From: an uncultured Spongiibacteraceae bacterium
GTDB lineage: Bacteria; Pseudomonadota; Gammaproteobacteria; Pseudomonadales; CAMLJR01
Reading direction: 5' to 3'
Length of the DNA stretch: 9,055 bases
Assembly: GCA_946480345.1 (NCBI GenBank)
Contig: CAMLJR010000126.1
Location: 1-9,055 of the forward strand
The notes under the pieces were generated by a model, which was not told the origin of the DNA, searched no databases, and saw only the letters and a program-made list of their open reading frames with translations. Each line of letters opens with the position of its first letter. The first letter of the stretch is position 1. Shown one piece after another: positions 1 to 6,578 of the stretch. A program made the translations under genes and the position numbers.

Positions 1-525
1 CTATTAATTACGACACTGGGCGATACGCATGCGAACGGACTTTCGCTCGGCGAAACGATGTTGAAGATCGCGCAATTGCTGCTGCTGCCGATCGTGCTCG
101 GCCAACTGCTGCGTCCACTCATCGGCGATTGGCTAGCGCGTTTCAAACACTACACGGCGAACATCGACAAAATCGTGATCTTGCTGCTCGTGTATGCCGC
201 ATTCTGCAATTCGGTGGAATCGGGACTTTGGCAACAGCACGGCATTGGTCTGATCGGCATCACACTGCTCGGTGCAGCGCTCTTTCTCGCGGTGATTTTA
301 TCGATCAGCACAACAGCGGCTCGCCGACTCCATTTCAAACGCGAAGATGAAATCGCGATTGTATTTTGCGGCTCGAAGAAAACATTGGCCTCGGGAATTC
401 CGATGGCGGCGCTGATTTTCGGCGCGCATCCCAGTCTCGGCATGATCGTGTTGCCGATAATGCTGTATCACCAGCTGCAGTTATTCGTGTGCTCGGTGCT
501 GGCGCATCGGTATGCGCAGCGCTGA
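1..525 (+). CDS. Bile acid:sodium symporter-like transporter (YfeH/SBF-like), 5'-truncated by window edge
   Basis: Predicted inner-membrane transporter of the YfeH branch of the bile acid:sodium symporter superfamily (SBF-like). The physiological substrate of this branch is not established. The frame is open from base 1 with no stop, so the gene begins before the window; the ATG at 58 is internal. About 174 residues are visible, roughly the C-terminal half of a protein usually near 320-340 residues. Several hydrophobic segments are evident (about 61-120, 175-210, 235-300 and 400-500 in bases). The best family signature is the conserved loop CGSKKTLASGIPMA encoded at 367-408, followed by a hydrophobic helix and a short basic tail (HRYAQR). 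The reading frame is intact. It converges on the minus-strand DUF2442 gene with only 15 bases between the stop codons and no visible terminator. Family assignment is fairly secure; substrate is unknown. Confidence 0.85.
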   Translation, partial: LLITTLGDTHANGLSLGETMLKIAQLLLLPIVLGQLLRPLIGDWLARFKHYTANIDKIVILLLVYAAFCNSVESGLWQQHGIGLIGITLLGAALFLAVILSISTTAARRLHFKREDEIAIVFCGSKKTLASGIPMAALIFGAHPSLGMIVLPIMLYHQLQLFVCSVLAHRYAQR

Positions 526-540
526 CGATTCAAAAAATGA

Positions 541-825
541 TTAACGATAGGGTGGCTGCGGATCATGTACCGCGTATTTAGGATCAGACAAGTCCGTCGG
601 CTCAGAGCGGTCATATAATGTTTCGGGCGCAATATCGAGATCACCGGGCCAGCACACTGTATCCAGTGCAACGTAGGCTTGCTTGAATGCCTCTACATTG
701 CGCAAGCGCTGGAAAATTCCTTTATCTAGATACGGACGCATATCGAAGACTCGAACTTCACCCGTATTGAATTCAAGCAGCAGCGAGAAATCCTCGCGCG
801 CGATTACGCTCACTACTACTTCCAT
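541..825 (-). CDS. DUF2442 domain protein, second gene of a DUF4160-DUF2442 pair
   Basis: Small 94-residue cytoplasmic protein that matches the DUF2442 family over most of its length. It has the N-terminal strand pattern VVSVIAREDFSLLLEFNTGE, then RVFDMRPYLDKG, a short helical stretch with F.RL.N...F..A, and the typical ending WPGDLDIAPETLY at about residues 59-71. A polar tail of about 20 residues follows and is not part of the usual core. The ATG at 825-823 has a good ribosome binding site (AGGAG at 838-834, 8 bases upstream). The gene lies 12 bases after the restored stop of the DUF4160 gene, so the two should be cotranscribed. DUF2442 genes are often found beside DUF4160 genes, and the arrangement is suspected to be toxin-antitoxin-like, but I know of no firm biochemical function. 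Base composition (about 50% G+C by hand count) is lower than that of proC, in keeping with transfer. Confidence 0.85.
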   Translation of the reverse strand: MEVVVSVIAREDFSLLLEFNTGEVRVFDMRPYLDKGIFQRLRNVEAFKQAYVALDTVCWPGDLDIAPETLYDRSEPTDLSDPKYAVHDPQPPYR

Positions 826-837
826 CTCACGATCTCC

Positions 838-1106
838 TCAATGCAACGGTTCAATCGGAAACAGCGCTTGTCCTGTTATTGCCAGCTCCCAATCGGCCAG
901 TAAATCGTCGCGGTGAATTCGATCCAGGCCTGTACCAGACGGGTTTTGCTTAATGGAAGTTCGCCGTTGAGCAATGCAGCATCGGTTATCGAAAAGACAG
1001 CATTGGCTCCTTGGAAACGCGCGTGAATATGCGGCAGATTGTGGCGTTCGTTATCGAAGTAATACATTGTTATTGCGATACCGTAAAAAAGACTGATCGT
1101 CGGCAT
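838..1106 (-). pseudogene. DUF4160 protein gene with a single-base frameshift near codon 64
   Basis: DUF4160 family gene of unknown biochemical role. The ATG at 1106-1104 begins MPTISLFYGI, the usual start of the family, and has a strong ribosome binding site (AAAGGAG at 1120-1114, 7 bases upstream). The conserved histidine motif H22-x2-P25-H26-x-H28-A29 is present, as is the following G-x-L-P segment. The frame then fails: after AWIE (codon 63 ends at 918) it reads FTATIYWPIGSWQ and stops at TAA 878-876. Inserting one base between 916 and 915 restores the family's conserved end, with HRDDLLADWELA and then GQALFPIEPLH, stopping at TGA 840-838. The restored protein would be about 89 residues, the normal family length. 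The intact downstream frame means the lesion is recent or an assembly/sequencing error. As written the cell would make a 76-residue product lacking the native C-terminus. A longer start upstream of 1106 is possible in this frame but is not supported by family length. Confidence 0.8.
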
Positions 1107-1113
1107 TCCTGCA

Positions 1114-1120
1114 CTCCTTT
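1114..1120 (-). promoter_or_regulatory. Strong Shine-Dalgarno site of the DUF4160 gene
   Basis: On the minus strand AAAGGAG lies 7 bases before the ATG at 1106. This fixes that ATG as the start over upstream in-frame alternatives and shows the cassette has, or had, efficient translation signals of its own. Confidence 0.7.
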
Positions 1121-1168
1121 GCTTATCGCGCTGAATTATTGCACAAGCAGCGTTATCCCCCGACATCC

Positions 1169-1197
1169 TTCCTGCTCCGCAGCCTCGTCGTTATACT
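1169..1197 (+). promoter_or_regulatory. Candidate sigma-70 promoter for proC and the long downstream operon
   Basis: The 134-base gap between the divergent DUF4160 and proC starts contains TATACT at 1192-1197, a 5-of-6 match to the -10 consensus. A weak -35 candidate, TTCCTG at 1169-1174, lies 17 bases upstream. Transcription would begin near 1204, giving a 5' leader of about 37 bases before the GTG at 1241. The -35 match is poor, so this is a prediction only. It is the only good -10 box I see ahead of the operon. Confidence 0.35.
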
Positions 1198-1240
1198 GAG
1201 CGCCGGTTTTTTCCGCCCTCTTATTTTCGGGAATCGCTTA

Positions 1241-2068
1241 GTGAACTCACCGCAATTGGCGTTTATCGGCGCCGGTAACATGGCGTCCGCTTTGATTGGC
1301 GGCTTGGTCAAGCAGGGCTTTGCCGCCGAACGTATTGTCGCGAGCGATCCGATGACAGCGACGCTCGACAAGCTCGCCAGCGTCGCGCCGGTGCGCCGCA
1401 CATCCGACAACATCGACGCCATTGCGACGGCCGATGTCGTCGTGCTCGCGGTCAAGCCGCAGATGATGAAGCAAGTCCTAGAGCCTCTGGCCGATCTACT
1501 GCGGCAGCGGCGCCCGCTGATTATTTCGATTGCCGCCGGCATTGAAATCGCCAGTATTGAGCGCTGGCTCGGCGGTCAGCTGCCAATCGTGCGCTGCATG
1601 CCGAATACCCCGGCGCTGGTGCAATTGGGCGCGACCGGTCTGTTTGCGAATGCCGCTGTCAGTACCGCGCAGCGCGAGCAGGCCGATGCCATTTTGCGTG
1701 CGGTCGGCATTGCGTTGTGGGTCGATAACGAAGCGCAGCTGGATGCAGTGACGGCGGTATCCGGCTCCGGCCCCGCTTATTTCTTTATGGTGATGGAAGC
1801 GATGCAGGCCGCCGGCGAACAGCTCGGCCTCCCCGAGGAAACGGCGAAACTGCTGACTTTGCAGACTGCGCTCGGCGCGGCGCGGATGGCGCTCGACAGC
1901 GATGTCGATACCGCCGAACTGCGCCGCCGCGTGACGTCGCCGAACGGCACCACCGAGCGTGCCATCGCCAGTTTCGAGGCCGACGATTTGCGCGGTATGT
2001 TCCTGCGGGCGCTAACTGCATGCAATGATCGCTCGGCGGAATTGGCGCGCGAGCTGGGCTCGAATTAA
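1241..2068 (+). CDS. proC: Pyrroline-5-carboxylate reductase
   Basis: Cytoplasmic enzyme that reduces 1-pyrroline-5-carboxylate to L-proline with NAD(P)H, the last step of proline synthesis. The GTG start at 1241 gives 275 residues, the normal family length; the frame is open further upstream to a TTG at 1139, but those extra residues do not resemble ProC. A weak Shine-Dalgarno (CGGGA, 1228-1232) precedes the GTG by 8 bases. Visible motifs are the Rossmann dinucleotide loop FIGAGNMA (residues 8-15), LAVKPQ (69-74), RCMPNTP (118-124), and the C-terminal dimer/substrate region with AVSGSGPAYFF (172-182) and VTSPNGTTE (231-239). No defects are seen. It heads the long + strand operon and is followed 30 bases later by yggT, the same order as in Pseudomonas. 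The usual upstream partners pilT and yggS are absent from the window. Confidence 0.95.
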   Translation: MNSPQLAFIGAGNMASALIGGLVKQGFAAERIVASDPMTATLDKLASVAPVRRTSDNIDAIATADVVVLAVKPQMMKQVLEPLADLLRQRRPLIISIAAGIEIASIERWLGGQLPIVRCMPNTPALVQLGATGLFANAAVSTAQREQADAILRAVGIALWVDNEAQLDAVTAVSGSGPAYFFMVMEAMQAAGEQLGLPEETAKLLTLQTALGAARMALDSDVDTAELRRRVTSPNGTTERAIASFEADDLRGMFLRALTACNDRSAELARELGSN

Positions 2069-2098
2069 TCCGAACAATTCATTAGCAGGAGTTACCGC

Positions 2099-2698
2099 AT
2101 GCTCGGCGACATCGCCATTTTTCTGATCCGCAGTGTCGGCAGCCTGTTTTTATGGGCAGTGTTGCTGCGCTTTCTGTTGCAGCTGGCGCGGGCGGATTTT
2201 TATAACCCGATTTCGCAGGCGCTGGTCCGCGTCACCAATCCTGTCGTTAAGCCGTTGCGCCGCGTGATCCCCGGTTTTTTCGGAATCGATATGGCGTCGC
2301 TGCTGCTGGCGATTCTGGTGAAATTCGCAACCGTGGTCAGCGTGTTCATCATTCAAACCGGCGGGTTTAATTTCAATATCGGTCTGGCGCTGGCGATATC
2401 GCTGCTCGGCTGTCTGGTCACCGTATTCAACATTTATTTTCTGGTGATGATCGGGACGATCATTACGAGCTGGATCGCCGCTGGCAGTTATCACCCCGCG
2501 ATCGTGCTGATCAATCAAATCGCCGAGCCGATCATGGCGCCGTTTCGCCGGTTGTTGCCGCCGATGGGCGGGATCGACTTTTCGCCGATCGTCGCGTTCC
2601 TGGCGCTGAACGTAGTAAAAATCGTGTTGAGCGGCTTGGCGATGAAAGTCGGCCTGGTGCCGCATTCGTTCCTTGGCCTGCTGCTGCTTGATATCTGA
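2099..2698 (+). CDS. yggT: YggT family integral membrane protein
   Basis: Inner-membrane protein of 199 residues with two copies of the YggT domain. Each copy consists of hydrophobic helices flanking an amphipathic motif: NPISQALVRVTNPVVKPLRR (residues 36-55) in the first and HPAIVLINQIAEPIMAPFRR (132-151) in the second. The shared pattern is P....I....P...P.RR.(I/L)P, with the G-(I/M)-D segment following each time (GIDMASLLLA, then GIDFSPIVAF). The family has been linked to osmotic tolerance and, in photosynthetic lineages, to membrane-protein assembly; its exact role in gammaproteobacteria is not settled. The ATG has a clear Shine-Dalgarno, AGGAG at 2087-2091, 7 bases upstream. It lies between proC and yggU, a conserved gammaproteobacterial arrangement. 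Full length, no defects. Confidence 0.92.
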   Translation: MLGDIAIFLIRSVGSLFLWAVLLRFLLQLARADFYNPISQALVRVTNPVVKPLRRVIPGFFGIDMASLLLAILVKFATVVSVFIIQTGGFNFNIGLALAISLLGCLVTVFNIYFLVMIGTIITSWIAAGSYHPAIVLINQIAEPIMAPFRRLLPPMGGIDFSPIVAFLALNVVKIVLSGLAMKVGLVPHSFLGLLLLDI

Positions 2699-3023
2699 CG
2701 GAACGTTTTATCGCTGGCAGAACGGCGACCTGTTGCTGTTCTGTCACTTGCAACCGCAGGCCAGCCGCGATGAATTTGCCGGCACGATAACCGGCAGCGC
2801 CGACATTCATGTCGAGCGTCTGAAAATTCGCATCACCGCGCCGCCCGTCGATGGACGCGCCAACATTCACCTGATTGCGTTTCTCGCGAAGCAGTTCGGC
2901 GTCGCGAAACGTGCGGTGACGATCAGCAGCGGCGACAGCAGCCGACAGAAAACCGTACGCATCGCACAACCAGCGAAACTGCCGGCCGCGTTGTCGATTG
3001 CGCCACCTCCGGTGACTCTTTAG
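2688..3023 (+). CDS. yggU: DUF167 family protein (YggU-like), start codon uncertain
   Basis: Small soluble protein of the DUF167/YggU family, whose biochemical function is unknown. Diagnostic segments are FYRWQNGDLLLFCHLQPQAS near the N-terminus, then LKIRITAPPVDGRAN and HLIAFLAKQFGVAK in the middle, followed by a short lysine/arginine-rich end of the domain (SGDSSRQKTVRI). A proline/alanine-rich tail of about 20 residues extends past the usual end. The frame is clear but the start is not. Homologues I recall begin right at the FYRW segment, yet the codon before it (2703-2705) is ACG. The nearest usable codons are TTG at 2688 (given here, 111 residues, 11-base overlap with yggT) and TTG at 2673. 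Neither has a convincing Shine-Dalgarno, so translation may be coupled to yggT. Confidence 0.82.
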   Translation: MISDGTFYRWQNGDLLLFCHLQPQASRDEFAGTITGSADIHVERLKIRITAPPVDGRANIHLIAFLAKQFGVAKRAVTISSGDSSRQKTVRIAQPAKLPAALSIAPPPVTL

Positions 3024-3054
3024 ACTGCTGCCTGCCCAAAATCGATAACACACG

Positions 3055-4206
3055 ATGCCGCAAAACTTCCCTGCAAATTCCGTCGGCCTGGTCGCTCCGC
3101 GCACACAACATTTCGCCGAGCCGATCACGCTCGCGTGCGGACGCGAATTGCGCGGCTACGACATCGTTTATGAAACGTATGGCGAACTGAACGCGGATCG
3201 CTCGAATGCCATCCTGATCTGTCATGCGCTCAGCGGTCATCACCACGCCGCCGGTTATCACTCGCCCGACGACAAAAAACCGGGCTGGTGGGACGATTAC
3301 ATCGGTCCCGGCAAACCGATCGATACGCGGCATTTCTTTGTCGTCAGTCTGAACAATATCGGCGGCTGTCACGGCTCGACCGGTCCGGCCTCGCTGAACT
3401 CTCACACCGGCAAACCCTGGGGACCGGATTTCCCGAGCCTGCGCTGTCGCGATTGGGTACATACGCAACGGCGCCTGATGGAAGTGCTGAATATTCCCAG
3501 CTGGGCCGCGATCATCGGCGGCAGCCTCGGCGGCATGCAGGCCATGCGCTGGTCGATCGAATATCCCGAGCTGGTGCGCAACTGCATCGTCATCGCCTCG
3601 GCGATGAAATTGTCCGCGCAAAATATCGCATTCAACGAAATCGCCCGCAGCGCGATCGAAACCGATCCGAATTTTCACGGCGGCCGCTATCTGGAACACG
3701 GCACGATTCCGGCGCAAGGCCTCGCGCTCGCGCGCATGGTCGGACACATCACGTATCTGTCCGCGGACGGCATGATGGAAAAATTCGGCCGCGATCTGAA
3801 AGCCGGCGATTTCGAAATCGGCAGCGATAATCTCGTCGAATTTCAGGTACAGAGCTATCTGCGGCATCAGGGCGATGCGTTTTCGAAAACGTTCGACGCC
3901 AACACTTACATCTTGATGACGCACGCGCTCGATTATTTCGATCTGGCGCGCGAGTACAACGATAATCCGGTTACCGCGTTTCGGCGCACACGCAGTAATT
4001 TTCTCGTGGTGTCGTTCAGCAGCGATTGGCGCTTTTCGCCGACGCGTTCGCGCGAAATCGTCGATGCGCTGATCGCGGCGAAACGCTCGGTGACTTACGC
4101 AAGCATCGATTCGCCGCATGGACACGACGCGTTTCTGGTGCCGAACGCGCGTTACGAAGCGGTGTTCCGAGCGTTCCTGCAAAACATTTATGCGGAGCTC
4201 GATTGA
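3055..4206 (+). CDS. metX: Homoserine O-succinyl/acetyltransferase, MetX type (probably succinyl-specific)
   Basis: Alpha/beta-hydrolase-fold acyltransferase that activates L-homoserine with an acyl-CoA in the first committed step of methionine synthesis. All 383 residues are present. The catalytic triad can be read as nucleophile Ser157 in GGSLGGMQ, Asp324 in SSDWRFSP and His357 in HGHDAFL. The conserved [19 protein letters not shown] (51-69) and [12 protein letters not shown] (100-111) segments are intact. Arg326, two residues after the catalytic Asp, is the position associated with succinyl-CoA preference in Pseudomonas-type MetX (MetXS); acetyl-specific enzymes usually have Leu there. I therefore infer O-succinylation, though this needs an assay. 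The ATG start is certain because an in-frame TAA at 3046-3048 blocks anything longer, but no Shine-Dalgarno is visible. It overlaps metW by one base, its functional partner. Confidence 0.95.
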   Translation: MPQNFPANSVGLVAPRTQHFAEPITLACGRELRGYDIVYETYGELNADRSNAILICHALSGHHHAAGYHSPDDKKPGWWDDYIGPGKPIDTRHFFVVSLNNIGGCHGSTGPASLNSHTGKPWGPDFPSLRCRDWVHTQRRLMEVLNIPSWAAIIGGSLGGMQAMRWSIEYPELVRNCIVIASAMKLSAQNIAFNEIARSAIETDPNFHGGRYLEHGTIPAQGLALARMVGHITYLSADGMMEKFGRDLKAGDFEIGSDNLVEFQVQSYLRHQGDAFSKTFDANTYILMTHALDYFDLAREYNDNPVTAFRRTRSNFLVVSFSSDWRFSPTRSREIVDALIAAKRSVTYASIDSPHGHDAFLVPNARYEAVFRAFLQNIYAELD

Positions 4207-4793
4207 TGCGCTTAGACCTGACGCTGATTCAGAACTGGATCGAACCCAAAGCCCGCGTGCTCGATCTCGGCTGTGGCGATGGCACGCTGTTGATGGCGCT
4301 GCGCGACAATAAAAACGCAGATGGCCTCGGTGTCGAAATCGATGCCGAAGATATTACGCGCTGCGTTGCGCGCGGCATCAATGTGATCGAGCAGGATCTG
4401 AACGACGATCTCGGCAATTTCGAAACCGGAAGTTTCGATGTGGTGGTGATGACACTCGCCTTGCAGGCACTGCGTTATCCGCATCGCGTGCTCGACGAAA
4501 TGTTGCGGATCGGTCGTCACGGCATCATTACATTTCCGAATTTCGGCCATTGGCGCGCGCGCTGGTATCTGTTCAGCCGCGGCCGTATGCCGGTGTCCAA
4601 ATTTCTGCCGTATACCTGGTATGACACGCCGAACATTCACTTCTGCACCGTGAAGGATTTCGAAGCGTTGTGCGCGGAAAAAAATATCCGCATTCTCGAT
4701 CGCGCGATGATCGCCGGTAATTCTGCAGGTCCGCTCGCACGGCTGTGGCCGAACCTGTTCGCGGTCACTGCGGTGTACCATATCGCCCGCTGA
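4206..4793 (+). CDS. metW: Methionine biosynthesis protein MetW, SAM-dependent methyltransferase fold
   Basis: Cytoplasmic MetW family protein of 195 residues with a class I methyltransferase fold. Visible features are motif I VLDLGCGDGTLL (18-29), the acidic strand end GVEID, the D-V-V-V-M-T strand after SFDVV, and the C-terminal family signature with FPNFGHWRAR and YTWYDTPNIHFCT. In Pseudomonas and other proteobacteria metW is paired with metX and is needed for, or enhances, homoserine acylation; whether it also methylates anything is unclear. The ATG overlaps the metX stop in the string TGATG (4204-4208), a one-base overlap typical of translational coupling and consistent with an interacting pair. 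The frame extends upstream inside metX, but that part is not MetW-like. No defects are seen. Confidence 0.94.
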   Translation: MRLDLTLIQNWIEPKARVLDLGCGDGTLLMALRDNKNADGLGVEIDAEDITRCVARGINVIEQDLNDDLGNFETGSFDVVVMTLALQALRYPHRVLDEMLRIGRHGIITFPNFGHWRARWYLFSRGRMPVSKFLPYTWYDTPNIHFCTVKDFEALCAEKNIRILDRAMIAGNSAGPLARLWPNLFAVTAVYHIAR

Positions 4794-4833
4794 GTCTTCG
4801 CGCTGCCCGCGGCGCGTCAACCTTGGCGCTGAT

Positions 4834-4838
4834 GGAGG
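4834..4838 (+). promoter_or_regulatory. Shine-Dalgarno that selects a TTG start for the DUF4426 gene
   Basis: GGAGG at 4834-4838 is a strong ribosome binding site. The ATG at 4840 lies one base after it, too close for normal initiation, whereas the in-frame TTG at 4846 is 7 bases away. The TTG also puts a lysine at residue 2 of the signal peptide. Confidence 0.55.
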
Positions 4839-4845
4839 AATGCCG

Positions 4846-5325
4846 TTGAAAAACTCACTGTCCGTTTTCGTATCGATATTCTTTGCGCTCGCTACATCTC
4901 TCGCACTGGCGCAAAGCGACGAGGCGCGCTCTATCGAAACCAGCAAGACCTTCGGCGATTTCGATGTGCACTACAACGTCTTTCCGTCGACGCTGTTGCA
5001 GCCGGACATCGCCGCGCATTATCAATTGGTGCGAGGCAGCGATCGCGCAGTACTCAACATTTCGATTCGGCGGCGCAGCGGCGACAATACGATCGCGCAA
5101 CCCGCACAGATCGCTGGAACCTATTCGGATTTGATCCAACCGCGCAAACTCGAATTTCGGGAAATTCGCGAAGAAGGCGCGATCTATTACATCGCGCAAC
5201 TGCCCTTCAGCGATCGCGAAACATTGCGCTTCGATATCAGCGTGCAGCCGCTGATCGATGGTCCCGCGCCGATTGGTTCACCATTTAAAATTTCATTTAC
5301 GCGCACTTTTTATGTTGATAAATAA
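4846..5325 (+). CDS. DUF4426 secreted protein of the metX-metW-rdgB cluster
   Basis: Predicted exported protein of 159 residues, DUF4426 family, function unknown. A signal peptide is clear: a basic start (MKNS), a hydrophobic core through residue 19 and a cleavage site at ALA22/QS, so the mature protein is periplasmic or outer-surface. The mature part carries family features: K-T-F-G-D-F-D-V-H-Y-N near its start, LNISIRRR, then KLEFREIREEGAIYYIAQLP, and an ending with ETLRFDISVQP and FTRTFYVDK. It looks like a single small beta-rich domain. The start is placed at TTG 4846 because of Shine-Dalgarno spacing; the ATG at 4840 would add two residues. It occupies the position of P. aeruginosa PA0388, between metW and rdgB, with only 6 bases to the rdgB ATG. 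No metabolic link to methionine synthesis can be read from the sequence. Confidence 0.85.
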   Translation: MKNSLSVFVSIFFALATSLALAQSDEARSIETSKTFGDFDVHYNVFPSTLLQPDIAAHYQLVRGSDRAVLNISIRRRSGDNTIAQPAQIAGTYSDLIQPRKLEFREIREEGAIYYIAQLPFSDRETLRFDISVQPLIDGPAPIGSPFKISFTRTFYVDK

Positions 5326-5331
5326 TTGGGT

Positions 5332-5967
5332 ATGTCGATAAATAAAGTGATCGAAAACAGCGAGCGGCAATTGGTGCTTGCCAGCGGCAATCGCGGCAAG
5401 CTCGCGGAATTTCAGCAACTGTTCGCCGATACCGGCTGGCATGTGCTTGCGCAGTCGGCATTCGCCACGCCCGACATTGAAGAAACGGGTTTAAGTTTCG
5501 TTGAAAACGCGATTCTGAAAGCGCGCAATGCCGCGCATCATAGCGGCCTGCCCGCCCTCGCCGATGACTCCGGCCTTGAAGTCGATGCGCTGGACGGTGC
5601 GCCGGGGATTTATTCCGCGCGCTTTGCCGGCACCGATGCCAACGATGCATCGAACAATCGTAAGTTGATTGAACTGCTCGCCGATGTGCCCGATGCACAA
5701 CGCAGCGCGCGCTTCCAATGCGTGCTGGTATTTATGCGTCACGCGCACGATCCATCGCCATTGATTTGTCAGGGCACGTGGGAAGGAAAGATTCTGACTG
5801 CGCCGCGCGGCGAACAGGGATTCGGTTACGACCCTTTGTTTTATGTGCCTGAACTTGAACACAGCGCGGCGGAACTTTCCCCCGCGCTAAAAAATCGCTG
5901 CAGTCATCGTGGTCAGGCATTGCAAAAAATGTTGCTCGCCTTGCGCAATAGCGCCGCGTTACCTTGA
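5332..5967 (+). CDS. rdgB: Non-canonical purine NTP pyrophosphatase (dITP/XTP pyrophosphatase)
   Basis: Cytoplasmic HAM1/RdgB-type enzyme that hydrolyses ITP, dITP and XTP to the monophosphate and pyrophosphate, keeping deaminated purines out of nucleic acids. From ATG 5332 it has 211 residues. Motifs in order are [12 protein letters not shown] (17-28, nucleotide binding), [15 protein letters not shown] (51-65, metal-binding Glu), [13 protein letters not shown] (75-87; Asp79 matches the catalytic base), [12 protein letters not shown] (89-100), GFGYDPLF (163-170, base recognition) and SHRGQAL (191-197). All key residues are present. The N-terminus is about ten residues longer than most homologues; GTG at 5347 is a shorter alternative. 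No strong Shine-Dalgarno is seen, and 6 bases separate it from the DUF4426 stop, so it is probably translated by coupling. Its 3' end overlaps a possible TTG start of the ferredoxin gene. Confidence 0.95.
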   Translation: MSINKVIENSERQLVLASGNRGKLAEFQQLFADTGWHVLAQSAFATPDIEETGLSFVENAILKARNAAHHSGLPALADDSGLEVDALDGAPGIYSARFAGTDANDASNNRKLIELLADVPDAQRSARFQCVLVFMRHAHDPSPLICQGTWEGKILTAPRGEQGFGYDPLFYVPELEHSAAELSPALKNRCSHRGQALQKMLLALRNSAALP

Positions 5968-5999
5968 ACAACACTTCTGCGTTTAACGATATCAATGCG

Positions 6000-6563
6000 A
6001 TGAACACGCGCTATCGCATCAGCCTCGACGACGGCAGCAGCTTTTTAACCGACGGCAACGAAACGTTGTTGGCCGCTGCGCAGCGCGCCAATTGGCTGGT
6101 TCGTTACGGCTGCCGCAACGGTAATTGCAATGCCTGTGCGGCGACGCTACTCGCCGGCGCAGTAATTCAGCACAACATGCTGCACGAAGCGCCCGGCGAA
6201 GCCGGCGAAACGCACGAAATTTTATTGTGTCTGTGTCATGCACAATCCGACCTTCGGATACGCCTCGCACACAATCCGTTGCCGGGCTCCTTCGATAACG
6301 CACAGCGCATCTATGCACGCGTCACTGCGTTGGAAGTCTCGGCGCAAGGTTTTATCGCGACGCTGGAATTGCCGGCGGGTCGCAAGCCGCAAGTATTACG
6401 CGGGCAATTTGCCGTGTTGGAAATCGGCGATCGCGATGTTCGCAGCGATATCGAAATCGAGCGTTCGCAGCGTCGCGAACTGGTGCTGCACATCGCCAGC
6501 GATGTCATGCTTACGGTCGGCGAGTATGTTCATCTGCGTTACCCACTCGGTACACCCATTTAA
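6000..6563 (+). CDS. [2Fe-2S] ferredoxin-domain protein with an unusual barrel-like C-terminal half
   Basis: Predicted electron-transfer protein, 187 residues from ATG 6000. Residues 1-92 form a plant-type [2Fe-2S] ferredoxin domain with ligands Cys38, Cys43, Cys46 (C-x4-C-x2-C) and Cys77 in LLCLCHA; Cys79 is nearby. This layout is that of the N-terminal domain of AscD-like and phenol-hydroxylase-type reductases. Residues 103-187 look like a beta-barrel (RIYARVTALEVS, LRGQFAVLEI, VGEYVHLRYP) but lack the R-x-Y-S FAD motif, and there is no NAD-binding domain: the frame stops at TAA 6561-6563 and the next gene is unrelated. It is therefore either a shortened reductase that depends on a partner or a distinct ferredoxin family. 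The frame extends to a TTG at 5964 that overlaps the rdgB stop (TTGA), adding 12 residues; the choice is open. The redox partner is unknown. Confidence 0.8.
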   Translation: MNTRYRISLDDGSSFLTDGNETLLAAAQRANWLVRYGCRNGNCNACAATLLAGAVIQHNMLHEAPGEAGETHEILLCLCHAQSDLRIRLAHNPLPGSFDNAQRIYARVTALEVSAQGFIATLELPAGRKPQVLRGQFAVLEIGDRDVRSDIEIERSQRRELVLHIASDVMLTVGEYVHLRYPLGTPI

Positions 6564-6578
6564 ATTTCGGGGTCAATC

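Noticed and set aside
1121..1145. Minus-strand promoter with AATAAT (1140-1135) for the DUF4160 gene
   Set aside because: There is no matching -35 element at the proper distance, and the box is a common A+T-rich word.
1139..1240. TTG at 1139 as the proC start, giving a 309-residue protein
   Set aside because: The extra 34 residues do not look like ProC, while GTG at 1241 gives the normal length and puts the dinucleotide loop at the expected distance.
2150..2665. Minus-strand open frame opposite yggT
   Set aside because: Its composition (very rich in Q, R, D, H) is the mirror of a membrane-protein gene; no family features.
2923..4182. Long minus-strand open frame (419 codons) opposite metX
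   Set aside because: Low-complexity, arginine/alanine-rich shadow of a well-supported gene in a codon-biased region; no domain is recognisable.
4026..4205. Upstream extension of the metW frame inside metX
   Set aside because: It lies within the coding region for the metX catalytic Asp and His; metW homology begins exactly at the ATG overlapping the metX stop.
4794..4833. G+C-rich stretch with CGCGC/GCGCG inverted repeat after metW, as a terminator
   Set aside because: The stem is short and no T-run follows; the genes on both sides are closely spaced and likely cotranscribed.
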